Below are positions 48,191 to 58,726 of a stretch of DNA of 64,000 nt, one piece after another. The notes beneath the pieces were generated by a model. That model was not told where the DNA came from. It worked only from the letters and a program-made list of their open reading frames with translations, and did not search any database. Each line of letters starts with the position of its first letter. Within the stretch, counting starts at the first letter, position 1. Location: NCBI RefSeq assembly GCF_963169125.1, contig NC_084796.1, positions 85,457,888 to 85,521,887 on the forward strand, in the 5' to 3' direction. The position numbers and the translations under genes were made by a program. This stretch comes from Humulus lupulus (lineage: Eukaryota; Streptophyta; Magnoliopsida; Rosales; Cannabaceae).

Positions 48191-49429
48191 CTAGGTCAAG
48201 GCAAAGACTCTGGCTGGAACCATTTTGTTGTCCCTTTTCTCTTCTTGCTTGAGTTGTGGACATTCCCTCTTCCGATGACCTTCCTGGCCACAATTGTAAC
48301 ATCCCTTGGTGTTTGCACGACACTCACCAGGAGGTTTCTTTTGGCATTTGGAGCACTGCAGGTATTCTACATAACTCGACCTATTGCCTCCATTGCTATT
48401 CCGTGCTCTTTTGTCATTGTAGGATTGCTTATTGTCAGGATGCCTTCTCTTCTTGCCATTATTATTGTTATGCTGATGGCTGTTGTTGTGGTTCCGACCA
48501 TTCTGAGGTTGATTCTGTTGTTTAGGTTCAGGCTTGCTGGCCTCCTCCTTACTAACATTCGCCTGAAGCCTTTCCACTTCTATAGTCGTTTCTAGAGCAT
48601 CGGCGTAAGAAGTGGTTCCAGGATTTGCTAGTTTTACTCCTAGCTCAATCTTTGGTCTGAGTCCTCTAACGAACTTGGTGACCCTCAAAAAGTCAGTTGG
48701 GAACAACTCTGGTGCAAACTTGGCTAGTAGGTCGAACTGTCGAGCATACTCTGCTATCGATAAGTTGCCCTACTTCAGTCTGGTGAATTCTTCTACCCTC
48801 GTAGCGATGACTATCGAGTTGTAGTATGTCTTGTGAAAGAGCTCCACAAATCTAGTCCATGTCATGGTGACGATGTCATGAGTCTATTGTACTAAATCTC
48901 ATCAGACTCTAGCATCCTTCTTCAGAAGAGATGAAACACAGGATATGCGGTTCGCGTTGCCGAGGTTCATGTGTGCTAGGATCGACCCTACATTCCTGAG
49001 CCATTCTTCCACCTCGAAGGGGTCAGTTGTCCCTTCAAAGTTTGGAACGTGTTGCTTACAAAACCGCTCGTAGATTGGCTCTATGTACTGAGCTGGGTAA
49101 GGCGCATAGTTCACCATTGGCCATCCCCCATAAGGACCTACTTGTTGGGGTGCTTGAGCCATTTGCTGAGGCTACAGTTGCTGCTGAGGCTGAGTCTGAG
49201 TCTGTGGCTACGGCTGAGCCTATTATCGTTGTTGCTGCTGCAGCAATTCTTCCACTTGTTGTCATAGCCGGAAAATTTCAATGGTGTTGTCAACTGTAGG
49301 TGGTGCACTTCTGTTAGCAGCATTATTGGTAGCATGCGTTCCCCTTCTTCGGACTGGAGGGGCTTCATTAGTCTCGTTGGTGGCGTTGGAGGCATTACCG
49401 ACTGTGCGTGCAGACCTTCTGAGTGACAT
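48191..49429 (-). pseudogene. gag: A3 gag (near full length, broken)
   Basis: ATG at 49429-49427 gives M-S-L-R-R-S-A-R-T, matching both A2 copies. After a stop where A2 also has one (about 49264) and a glutamine-rich stretch, frame 49162-48902 holds the gag core: F-E-G-T-T-D-P-F-E-V-E-E-W-L and L-L-K-K-D-A-R-V. Stops follow. Frame 48706-48191 holds F-V-R-G-L-R-P-K-I-E-L and the zinc knuckle G-C-Y-N-C-G-Q-E-G-H-R-K-R-E-C (C-x2-C-x4-H-x4-C) near 48300-48260. This copy keeps the part lost in A2. Confidence 0.9.
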
Positions 49430-49973
49430 CTTCAGCAAAGTTCTAACAGTCAAGAAAAATATATTAGAACTTACCCTAATAGGCTCTAAGGCAAAACTTA
49501 ATCTAGGCAAACATAACTCAGACCTACTAGTTATGATTTCTTATGAAAAATTATGTAAGTCTGCTTTATAATTAGTGTGTGTTTCTATACTTAGAAAATC
49601 AGCCATCTTTATTTTTTTCTAAGTCTGTTTCTAATCATCCTATATGACTTAATTCTCAGGATCGAAACTCATCGTTGTTCCAAAGTTAACCATATTTAGG
49701 GAGGGCTGGGGTCAGTAAAATCGTTCCCACTACTATGGCCCCCTAAACTCCCAATATAAGACCCGATCCATTGATTTGTATCCACCCTCACCGAACTTGA
49801 TCATTATTTATTTATTTTATTATTTATTATGATTGTAAAAAAAATCAAACTCATACATGCCATTCAAAAATAACAATAATATTTATGTGGAAAAAGATTT
49901 TCACTAAGTATAATCATAAATGTAAAGATAATAGATAAATAAATAAACTGAACTAACATAACTAGGGTGAATC
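49430..49973 (-). other. Leader between extra ORF and gag, A3
   Basis: Counterpart of 24264-24814. No gene seen. Confidence 0.6.
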
Positions 49974-50181
49974 TAAAAATTAGGATCTTCCATATTTGAC
50001 CCTTCATCTAACATATCATCATCTATTTCTTCATAATCCTCATTATCTTGAGCCTCGAAATTACCTCGCGGAAGATTCATAAAGATTCTATGCTTTTGCT
50101 CATTAGTGAATTGAAATTCCAACTTAGAGGTGAACCTAAGTATTAGAAAATAATATCTCATGGCTACTAGTAAATCATCAT
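49974..50181 (-). pseudogene. Extra ORF upstream of gag, A3: C-terminal part
   Basis: Minus frame 50161-49973 reads M-R-Y-Y-F-L-I-L-R-F-T-S-K-L-E-F and an acidic tail E-D-Y-E-E-I-D-D-D-M-L-D-E-G to TAG. In A2 this part is frameshifted, so A3 shows it best. The N-terminal part lies beyond the CACTA element at 56993. Confidence 0.65.
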
Positions 50182-50650
50182 CACTACAAGAAAAAATGCT
50201 TTTAATAACATCGAAAATGGGTTATCAAAACATACCATAACACTTTCTGATGTGTTAAGACCGACTATGTTATCGTAGGTCAGGGTACTTTACATAACAC
50301 TTTATCATTGTTATATAGATGTGTTATTATACTGTCAATGATAACACATTTTCTGTATTATTTTAATATATAGATAAGTGTTTAATTATGTTATTTATAG
50401 TCGATTATATAACACATTTCAATACTTATAAATTTGTGTTATACTACACTTTAGTATAACACATTATTTGTGTTATATAATGAAGTTTGCATAACACAAT
50501 TCTTTGCATAAAAAGTGTTATTGCAATAGATATTATAACACAATTTTTGTATTATTTTAATATTTAGATAAGTTTAAATTCTCATTATATATTTTATTTA
50601 TATAACACTAATTTATTCTATTATATTTTAATTTTTTTATATAATTAAAA
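50182..50650. repeat. Subterminal repeats of the CACTA element, left end
   Basis: ATAACAC occurs eight times between about 50236 and 50609, most often as ATAACACA, with further inverted copies (GTGTTAT) between. Such arrays bind the transposase in known CACTA elements. The right end does not show the same motif at this density. Confidence 0.75.
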
Positions 50651-50899
50651 TTAGCTTTCTAATATATACTAGCATCATCAAATGAACTTGATTTTCAAAT
50701 AACAAAAAGTAAGAACATTTAACATTGTATTAACAATCCACAAATTAGTTTAAAACATTCAACACTGTCATCAACAACAAAATGTTCTTTAAGTATTCAA
50801 GGAGTCTTAAATATTCAACATAGTTAAAAGTTACTACTTTCAACACAAAGAAATAAACAATAGTTGCAATGACTGTACAGTTGCAGGGAGACGGACCAG

Positions 50900-51400
50900 T
50901 GGTCAGCAATGACTGTACAGTTGCAAAGAATGGGTAGTAATCCCAGACATATTAGAAATATTAGCCACATCCTCGACAGATTCCATGTCTATCATGCAAC
51001 CAAAACGTGAATTGAGACAACAAAACTCCACTGTCGAGAAAAGCAACACAAGTAAAAGCTTTATTGTTATGTTAACCTCTGTAGTTGATGGCCTGAAGTC
51101 ACACAGTACCCGAAGGCCAGAACTTGATGTTTTCAACAAATGTATGCAAACAGATAAGTTGAGGCTCTTACATGCAGATCTCAAAAGAATCAGAAAGTAA
51201 CATGTCCCAAATGACCCCAAACATAACACAGTACACAGGAAAAGAACAGTATTGACCTCACTCGACTCTCCAATTACCCACTCTCGGCAGTTTCTTGAGC
51301 ATGAAATGAGCTGCCAATGCCCATTAAAGCAAAACACAACGGCTAGAGCATAAAAAAAAAGTATCAATAGAAAGAACAAGGTAAACCAAAAAATTTATAG
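50900..51400 (-). other. Unassigned part of the CACTA element with a 158-codon frame
   Basis: Minus frame 51379-50903 is hydrophobic at its start and cysteine-rich, and resembles nothing I know. Because captured exons lie just upstream on the same strand, this may be a captured last exon plus 3' untranslated sequence. Low confidence that it encodes anything. Confidence 0.25.
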
Positions 51401-51891
51401 AAAAATCTAACAAGCCTATAAAGAAAAGAAACTCTTGGCAAATTTTTAAATAATCAAAACACAACAAATTGAAGATTCCCATTTGTGCCAATTCCAAAGT
51501 GCAAAAAATAGTTAACAGACCTTAAAGCTAATGTACAGTAAAACATATTTCAACAGAAAAATGCATGGGGACCATATGGTCAAATGTCCATTCAGCATTC
51601 ATAAAGGACTAGTCCATATCATGTCTGAACTAGAGAAAATGGTTCAGTAAGACTAAAAATGTGACCAAACCAAGTTCAATACCATAAATTGCATAGAAAT
51701 ATCAGGATTTTGAAAGATTGGTACTGCACTTGACACTTAAAAACAAAGGAATCATTGTTTTCCCCCTTGGAATAGGAACCATCCAATTTTTATTCCCTCT
51801 AAAGAACCATTTGAATAGCAAGAATCACAAGCTATCACTTGGCGACATAGATGAAGAATATGAAGGGAGAATAATACAGACCTGATTTCTC

Positions 51892-52048
51892 ACACTTGGC
51901 GCAGTCGTCTAGTGCTGAGGATTTGGTATTGCTGTTGTACTATCACTTATGAAAGTTAATGTAGCTGATTCTTGTTGTACATAAGCTGTTATTAATGGTG
52001 GTGCTTCTCTCATTACCCATAATAAAAAGGCTGAGGGGATTGATGAAC
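51892..52048 (-). pseudogene. Captured exon resembling THH1/TOM1/TOM3-type membrane protein
   Basis: Minus strand, 157 bp, bounded by a pyrimidine-rich tract ending TTCTAG (52049) and by CAG followed by GTCTGTAT (51891). It reads S-S-I-P-S-A-F-L-L-W-V-M-R-E-A-P-P-L, then E-S-A-T-L-T-F-I-S-D-S near the end and a TAG about 33 bases before the exon edge. The P-S-A-(L/F)-V-L-(W/F)-x-x-R-x-x-P-P pattern fits the last membrane segment of plant proteins with the THH1/TOM1/TOM3 domain. This is recognition from memory, without a search. The splice-site context is seen directly. Confidence 0.45.
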
Positions 52049-52389
52049 CTAGAAGCACACAAAAGTGAATAAAACAAATCAATAGACAATTTACCAATTC
52101 TCCCAAGAGCATTTTACTAGAGAGAAGAACAATCTTTTAACCATGTTCAACCTGTAAGAGCTATTATTTATTATCAACAAGAAAATTTACATCTAACTCT
52201 GCTAATCAATGCATAACTCCAAGTAATCATTAGGGGGGCTAAGGAGAGATCTAACAATAGAACCTTGGCAATCTATATGTTTTGGAAGTTCCATTTGTTT
52301 CTATATGTTTTGTCATTACATTTTTTTTTCTTGACTAAAATGAAAATAAAACCTGAAGAAACCCTCTTGGTTGGTCAATAAACACTTAC

Positions 52390-52428
52390 AATAACTCAAG
52401 GGTCTTAACCTGTTATAGTCCTCCTGTC
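52390..52428 (-). pseudogene. Captured ROP/RAC GTPase, exon 3
   Basis: Acceptor GGAACAG at 52429, donor GTAAGTG at 52389. Completes the glycine codon of exon 2 and reads Q-E-D-Y-N-R-L-R-P-L-S-Y, the switch II segment of Rho-type GTPases. The expected next exon (R-G-A-D-V-F) was not found. Confidence 0.88.
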
Positions 52429-52514
52429 CTGTTCCACAGAAACAAATTCAGACCCAGAAAAGAAAATCTGTATAACACAACTGCTTAAATTAAATTGTAA
52501 TCATGCATAGTTAC

Positions 52515-52602
52515 CGGTTATATCCCACAATCCCAAGTTAACAGTGCTTCAATTCACAACAACATTTGCACTGTAATTGTCGAAAACAGTTGGCACATAA
52601 TC
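52515..52602 (-). pseudogene. Captured ROP/RAC GTPase, exon 2
   Basis: Acceptor GGAAAACAG at 52603, donor GTAACTATG at 52514. Reads D-Y-V-P-T-V-F-D-N-Y-S-A-N-V-V-V-N, a TGA, then S-T-V-N-L-G-L-W-D-I-T-G. This is the effector loop (switch I) with the conserved threonine, and the W-D-T-A-G motif with T and A changed to I and T. Phase with exon 1 is 0, and the exon ends one base into the glycine codon, as exon 3 requires. Confidence 0.92.
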
Positions 52603-53129
52603 CTGTTTTCCACCAAAGAACGAAATGAATATGATTTCAATTGTAGAACAAACCCATAATTCGTCTTCCAGAACTTACAAATCAAAAAGGAAACCACCCT
52701 AATTTTTTTGGAAATTTAAGAGCAGGGGATTGAAAACCCATAATCTTACCAACTAGCAGCACATTAATACAATTAAAATCAGTCTCAAAGGTTACAAAAC
52801 AACAATCTAAATTTTGGTCATTGGACAAAATGATATGCAATCGCATATTAGATAATCTTTCCAAAGAAAGAGTAAACAACTAAAACCAAAAAAATTTAGA
52901 AAGGGGACCAAAAACACGTTCGAAGCTGTAGTTTATTTCTTGCAATTAAGGAAAGAAATTTAAACAGCCAAAAAAAGAAAATCCAGGAAAGAATAAAGAA
53001 AATGATTAAAAGGGGATGAATTTTCTCGAGCATTCTTTCCCATTACAATTCAAACTCAAAAATATATGTGGAAAAATTATCAGAGAAATTTAAAAGATAA
53101 AAATAAAAAAATCAAATGTGGAAACTAAC

Positions 53130-53235
53130 CGTGGGGAAAGTATTGCTGGTGTAGGAGATTAGAAGACATGTCTTTCCCACAACTCCATCCCCAAAAGCAC
53201 AAATAACCGCAATACATTTAATAATCGGGATACTT
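53130..53235 (-). pseudogene. Captured ROP/RAC GTPase, exon 1
   Basis: Reads [21 protein letters not shown] up to donor GTTAGT at 53129. This is the P-loop (G-x4-G-K-T) and following helix of plant Rho GTPases, which normally read G-D-G-A-V-G-K-T. Upstream, S-R-x-I-K-C is recognisable but frameshifted, and about four extra residues (I-C-A-F) stand before the P-loop. The start codon is lost. The lysine and threonine that bind nucleotide phosphate and magnesium are present. About 280 bases upstream (to 53520) may be captured 5' untranslated sequence. Confidence 0.92.
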
Positions 53236-53520
53236 TAACACACAAGGCTACAGGGGTAACTACTGAGATTTATAGAGCAATCTCAAACGTTCTCTTTCTC
53301 CCTATCTTTGCTACTGATTTCTTTTCTGTCTTGTAAACAAAACTGTGCAGTATTCTGCAAAGCTTTTAAAGAAGCCTGATCAGTGCAGAGCTGTTTATTC
53401 TTGTGCACATCTCTTTTGGGTTGATGACCAGGAAAACATGAAGGATGGGGAGAATTACCAAAAAAAAGAAAAGGATAGGTTAGGAAAGTACAAGAAAGGG
53501 AAATTACCAAAAACAAAAGG

Positions 53521-56462
53521 GCATTATTCTGTTTGGAAAGCAGATTTTCCTCATATTGTTCTCACAGCTGCTAAAGCAATTTGCTCCAAAGTGAGCTGTG
53601 ATTTCGGTTTTGTTTAATAAAATTTTCTTTCAAAAAAAAGAAACTACAAAAAAAGGAAATTACTAAAATTTGTATTTACCAAACATAAATCAAATAACTG
53701 AATATAAACCCTAGTTAATTAATAGCTATAATATTCTATAAAAGCAAACGTATCATATCTGACAGATTAAATATGGTTTAATGCTAACTGTTAATTTCAA
53801 AAATATTTCATAAGGTTGTACATTCAAATAAGATCTACTTAATCTTGTGGTGAGCTCTATATTTAAGTGTACACATCTAAGACTAATTCAATAAAACTAG
53901 CAATAACTTTAGACAACACAAATCAACTTAATCGAAAAAGTAAGAGGAACCAGAAAATTGATAGTGCCACCAATTATCATGTCTCTAGTTGGTGAAAATA
54001 AGTGATTAATGAAGACACTAGACTAGCATAATCAAACCTTCTCTTGATTTCCAATTGTAGAATTTGTCAAATAAAATATTTATTAGAAAATAGAATAAAT
54101 TAATCAAGTGTAGCATAATTTTATTTACAGTAACAAAATTCTATTTATACATGTATATATATATATAGAATAACAAGAATTACAAATCATTGCTCCCAAC
54201 ACTCCATAGTACATAATTTAATGAGTTTATAGTCTTCTTTTTAACGTGCCTCAGGAGACCATACAACACAACAAAAAAGTATTGAAATAAGAATAAACAC
54301 CACTTAAGTAGAAAAAAAAACAGCTAAGAAAAGTACCAAGTCACACATTTGAAAATATTTATAATGTTTTTGTTTCTTCTTTTCCTCATACATATATAAA
54401 TTAAAGCTAAAAAAGACTTATATGCATAGGAGACTCAAAAATATTGAAATAGCTAGAAAAATTACCAATGGGTCATCTCTTTTCCTTTAAGAACTTTTCA
54501 AGAGTGTCTCAATCTCAGATTGTAGCAAAAGCAAAAACTTTAAGCTAGTGCCATCTTTTCTCAGAAACCTGAAACAAGGGAATCATTAAAGTATGAAAAA
54601 TTAATGAATCATAACTACTATATGCGAAAAAATGGATACCTAATGTTATAGATGCAAACAGAACAAGTTCTAGCAATAGTTCTACATGATATGCAACTGG
54701 AACAATATCAGAGAACCATGAAATAGTATTAAAGAAATACAAAAGCCATCCAAAATATTAATGTGCTTACTTAAATAATGTTTATTTTTGATAGTCATGG
54801 TTAGTGTTGTTTAATGATCTTGGTTCAACTCTTCATAACATAGTACACAGTGAGATCATTTTTCAAATTTGCTAAATTATAACTGAGCTAGAATGAAATA
54901 TTATTCATCCAACAACAAACCAATCTTTTAAATAAATTAAGAGCAAGATCAAACTAAAGTATATAAAAATGCCAAAACTTACATTCTGCTTTTATCTATG
55001 ACCGTAATTAGAGCTTTTGGAGGTGGAATGTGACAATATTAACTTTATTGACACAAATATATAATGCAAAAAACTTAGAGGGCCTTCTTCGTGGCTACAA
55101 ATGACAACTATATAACCACATTGAGTGAAAAGTTAGGTTAAAGCACCTTACTTAAACTAAAGGTCCTTTTGACTCTTACTAGTACCATCTGTAATGAGTA
55201 AAATCCATAAGGCTTAATAACTCTTGCAGTTGTAAGTGCCAGACTAATAATTAAGCTACATAATATTATATAATAGTCAAAGAACTCATGGTAAGAGATC
55301 TAAACAATAGTCCTAGATCCAAACTAGACATAAGTCAATAAACACAAAGAAAATACATACATGACATGGAGTGGAAAAACGATCACACCTTGATGAAAAA
55401 TGTAGTAATTAAAAAAAAAATCCATGTAATGCAGTAATCCTTTGTTTTCTATGTTAGCTTTAATTTCATTGATAGAGATGCACTTTTGAGAAAATAGCGT
55501 GTGAGTACCAAAAGACATAGGAAGAAACTCCATGTGAAACTTAATGGACAATATTAGATTATTCTAAATACTAGAAGAAAAAAACATATATCCTAGTTAT
55601 AGTGATATATATATACATATATTTAGCCAAAAATAAATATATTTTCCATTGACCCATTTCTCTAAACTTCACTTTATCCCAAAATAAAAAAATCTAATAA
55701 CCACCACTCACTACACTCCTATTTGGTATTGATCCCTTGCATATTTAGTAACCCAACTAGACAAATTAACAAATACCTGGAGTGCAATACCAAAATGGGT
55801 AAAATTTTTAAAAGAAATCATGTACCAAAACAGAGCAACACTAAGAATTACCCAATGTTCATCATACTCCAATACTTACCACCAAATGTACCACCTTTAT
55901 GGATCCATAGTAGAAAATTGACTACTTTGGTACCTAAATATAAACACTAATCTTAATATTAAACATAACAACCTCTGATTTTCCACTCTTGATGTAAAAT
56001 TCTAGAAAACGAAGAATTTGACAAGGAAGACAAAGTAACACGAAAATATTTCTCAAAACAATATGTATATAAATTGGGTTTCTATAAATATACATATATA
56101 TGGGTATATGAAAAATCTTACAAAAGCATCAATCTCATCTTGTCCACGACTGGCATCTCATACCCTTTCGGAAGAGGTGACAAACACCATGGACTAGGAT
56201 GACAATGTCACTCCTAGACAAAATAGTTGTAACGTAGAGAGTGTTTGGGGCCGATTCAGATGAGGCAAAAATACCATGTGAGAGGAAGCTGTGTTATTTA
56301 AATATATTTATATAAAAAATAGATGCAAAATTTCATATCAGAAATGAGAAGAGAAGAAAACATTATAGAATTAACAATCAGAGAAAACCGGAAAGTGAAG
56401 ACATATCTTGAGATTATACAAAGCCCTAAATTTAATAAAGGTGTACAAAATAGTCTTCAATA
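53521..56462. other. CACTA interior without recognisable gene
   Basis: AT-rich, intron-like. On the minus strand some short segments between plausible acceptors and donors stand out, for example 54500-54565 after TTGTTTCAG, and 56118-56290. I recognise no protein in them. Small frames here are not annotated as genes. Confidence 0.5.
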
Positions 56463-56477
56463 GAGAGGTGCTCTTAC

Positions 56478-56770
56478 CTTAGATCCTAAAGAAAGCGTTT
56501 GTAAGAGCTTCGCCAGTAAGAGGCAGAAGCGTAGAAGGCCTCTCCAAGAGAGAGAGCGGTAGATAGTGCTTCAAATGGCGAGAGAAATCAACGGAGATGG
56601 AAAAGAGAATAGCCGAGAGGGCTTCATGTAGGAGAGAGCGGCTGGTGACGAAGAGCGATGAAAAAAGAGTTTGTCAAGAAGAGAGATTGACCACTGACTG
56701 AGAGCAACGAAGAAGAGTTCGTCAAGAAGTAAGAGGGATCAAAGTTTAGAGCTGCTAAACCTTCCATGGG
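56478..56770 (-). other. Candidate first exon of a captured transcript in CACTA
   Basis: Minus strand: a CT-rich, less AT-rich segment like a plant 5' untranslated exon, ending at GATCTAAG with donor GTAAGAG (56477). A frame from 56818 to 56624 covers part of it but resembles nothing known. It could belong to the transposon's own gene or to a third captured gene. Confidence 0.35.
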
Positions 56771-56992
56771 AAGAGAAGAATAAAAAAAGGGAAAGAAGAA
56801 TATGTAGAGAATAATCATGAGTTAAGCTTTTATTTTTTTCTAACAAAAGGAAAACTTTGCCGCATAAAAATTTCAAGACCACCATACTTTTTCACTTAGT
56901 TTACTTTAGCGCTTTTTCTAATATTTATTATAATACTTTTTCTATAGTCTTATAAAGATGTGTAATGGAAATAGTTGTTTGGTGTAGTGCAT

Positions 56993-57385
56993 CATCATCT
57001 ATAGTCTCCCATATTTCTTCTAATGTTGAAATTACAGAAGGAAAATCTTTAAAAAGCCTAATTTCTAGGACATATTGTTGTGTAGCTCTCATCATAATAT
57101 GCTTAGTAGTCTGAAGATGGACTATCTCCTTGTGGAATAAGATTAATCTCTCAGTGATTCTTTCTAACACTCCTACTGTATTCCTTGGCTCTCTAATCCT
57201 TTTCAATGCCTTAATGGCTCGAATATCCTAATAGGTCAATGATCCATCTATTCTTAACTGAAAACATAATGGCTAAAACTTTAGCTATTAACATTAACAT
57301 AAGAATAAGCATAATAAACATAAACACTTACATTGGCGGTTAGATTCGGAGCTTGTGCGTGTGTATCAAGGAGAACTTCATGCAT
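56993..57385 (-). pseudogene. Extra ORF upstream of gag, A3: N-terminal part with candidate intron
   Basis: First exon ATG 57385 to 57332 (18 codons, M-H-E-V-L-L-D-T), donor GTAAGTG at 57331, acceptor TTTTCAG ending at 57258: a 74-bp candidate intron. After splicing, the second exon is in phase and reads L-R-I-D-G-S-L-T-Y, TAG, D-I-R-A-I-K-A-L-K-R-I-R-E-P, and on through frame 57206-56993, where the CACTA element cuts it. Joined with 50178-49974 the frame would run to the acidic tail. Same unknown protein as in A2. Confidence 0.62.
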
Positions 57386-57397
57386 ATGAACTGTTTT

Positions 57398-57409
57398 CTC
57401 TGATACCAA
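57398..57409 (-). other. Primer binding site of A3
   Basis: Minus strand TTGGTATCAGAG, one base after the LTR. Confidence 0.92.
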
Positions 57410-58091
57410 CTGTAATGACGCGACTATTTCTAAGACATCGGGCCATTAAAAACTACTATGACATAGCTACTAATTTGAATACATACATAAGAAATAACAT
57501 AACTTTATTTAAAACCCAAAATATTGTACCAAATACAAAATAAAGTATGAAATATAAAATGTGGTATGGGATCCCATTGTTATAAAACATAAAACATAAA
57601 CTTTAATTGTTTAAATACTAAATCCAGAAAAACACCAAAACATAATTTAAAAGACGTAAACAACGTCATCCTCGATCGTCACGCAGTCCATTCAATCTAT
57701 TCATCCTCAACACACATGCCAAGCTAGCACGAATCCTTCCCGCCTTCCATGTTCATTTTCCTGCATCTAGCTAAAAAAAATATTAATGAGCCTAATGCCC
57801 AGTAAGGAAAATCTACTAACAACATATATCATAAATCATAAACATAAGACTATATCATAAGCATATACTATAAAACATATGACTATAAAAACATATATCA
57901 TATAGGACTACAATATTAATGGCCATTAACTCATTAACATGGCATGTGATAAAACCATCTAGGTCCTCTGCCTACTAATCGACGTAGGTTAGATCACACT
58001 ATAGTATATGATAACCCATCTAGGTCCTCTGTCTACTAATCGAGGTAGGGTGAATCATAACTCTAAACCATGAAATGATAAAAATTCTTAG

Positions 58092-58197
58092 GGCTTGCTA
58101 TCTAAGCAAGTCATATGCCCAAGCGACTACAACATAAATTTTTTGGGCTTGTTATCTAAGCAAGTCATATGCCCAAGCGACTACAACATAAATTATA
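58092..58197. repeat. 53-bp tandem duplication in A3 5' LTR
   Basis: Two units starting GGGCTTGCTATC and GGGCTTGTTATC at 58092 and 58145. The 3' LTR has one unit, so it arose after insertion or was lost there. Confidence 0.88.
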
Positions 58198-58716
58198 CAC
58201 ATACATATCATAGCATAAAACATAACATAACATAAACATATAAACACATATATTCTAACCTATTTTCCTTACCAAAAACTGGGATATGGAGACAAGAACG
58301 GGATTTGGAACACTCCTAAAACCAACAGTAAACCATGAGTTTCTAAAGAAAAGAAGATGAAGAAGAGAACTAAACCATCAAAGAAGAAACTTACCGAAAA
58401 GAACCTTAAGTTTCAAGAAACTTAAGCACCTAACCAAGAATCATAAACAAGAGTTAGGATTTGAAAGAAAATAAAAGAAAACTAAAGAACTATGAAAAAA
58501 TGAACTTAAGGATAAGAATACCTTGGTTGAACTAGAACCCGATCTACACCTTGATATCGAAATAACTCTTTATCTTACTTCCAAAGTGTTTAGAAAAGCT
58601 TAAATTGAAAAATATTTTTAACCCAAAACCCAAGTCTTTCTCTCTATAGAAATTTTAGCAGCTTGAAGGCTCTGAACAATGCTTCAAGAATGAAGGAATT
58701 GGTTGAGTACTAGGTC

Positions 58717-58726
58717 CTATTTATAG
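58717..58726 (-). promoter_or_regulatory. TATA box of A3 5' LTR
   Basis: CTATAAATAG on the minus strand, the candidate core promoter of A3. Confidence 0.6.

Larger units (their letters stand above)
50182..56989. mobile_element. CACTA DNA transposon carrying host-gene pieces (6808 bp)
   Basis: Left end CACTACAAGAAAAAA; right end, on the minus strand, CACTACACCAAACAAC, an imperfect terminal inverted repeat. It is flanked by the 3-bp duplication CAT (50179-50181 and 56990-56992), as CACTA elements produce. Joining the flanks with one CAT gives a sequence that matches the uninterrupted counterpart in A2 (27990-28040, opposite strand) across the joint, which proves both ends. No transposase frame is recognisable, so it looks non-autonomous. 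It contains exons of at least one plant gene. Confidence 0.93.

Noticed and set aside
50903..51379. 158-codon minus frame as a real membrane protein gene
   Set aside because: No family recognised and no start context. It is more likely captured last exon and untranslated sequence.
53345..53640. Plus-strand 90-codon frame followed by AATAAA and an A-rich stretch, like the 3' end of a LINE
   Set aside because: No RT or RNase H block is recognisable and no target duplication could be found. It also overlaps what is probably the captured 5' region of the ROP gene on the other strand.
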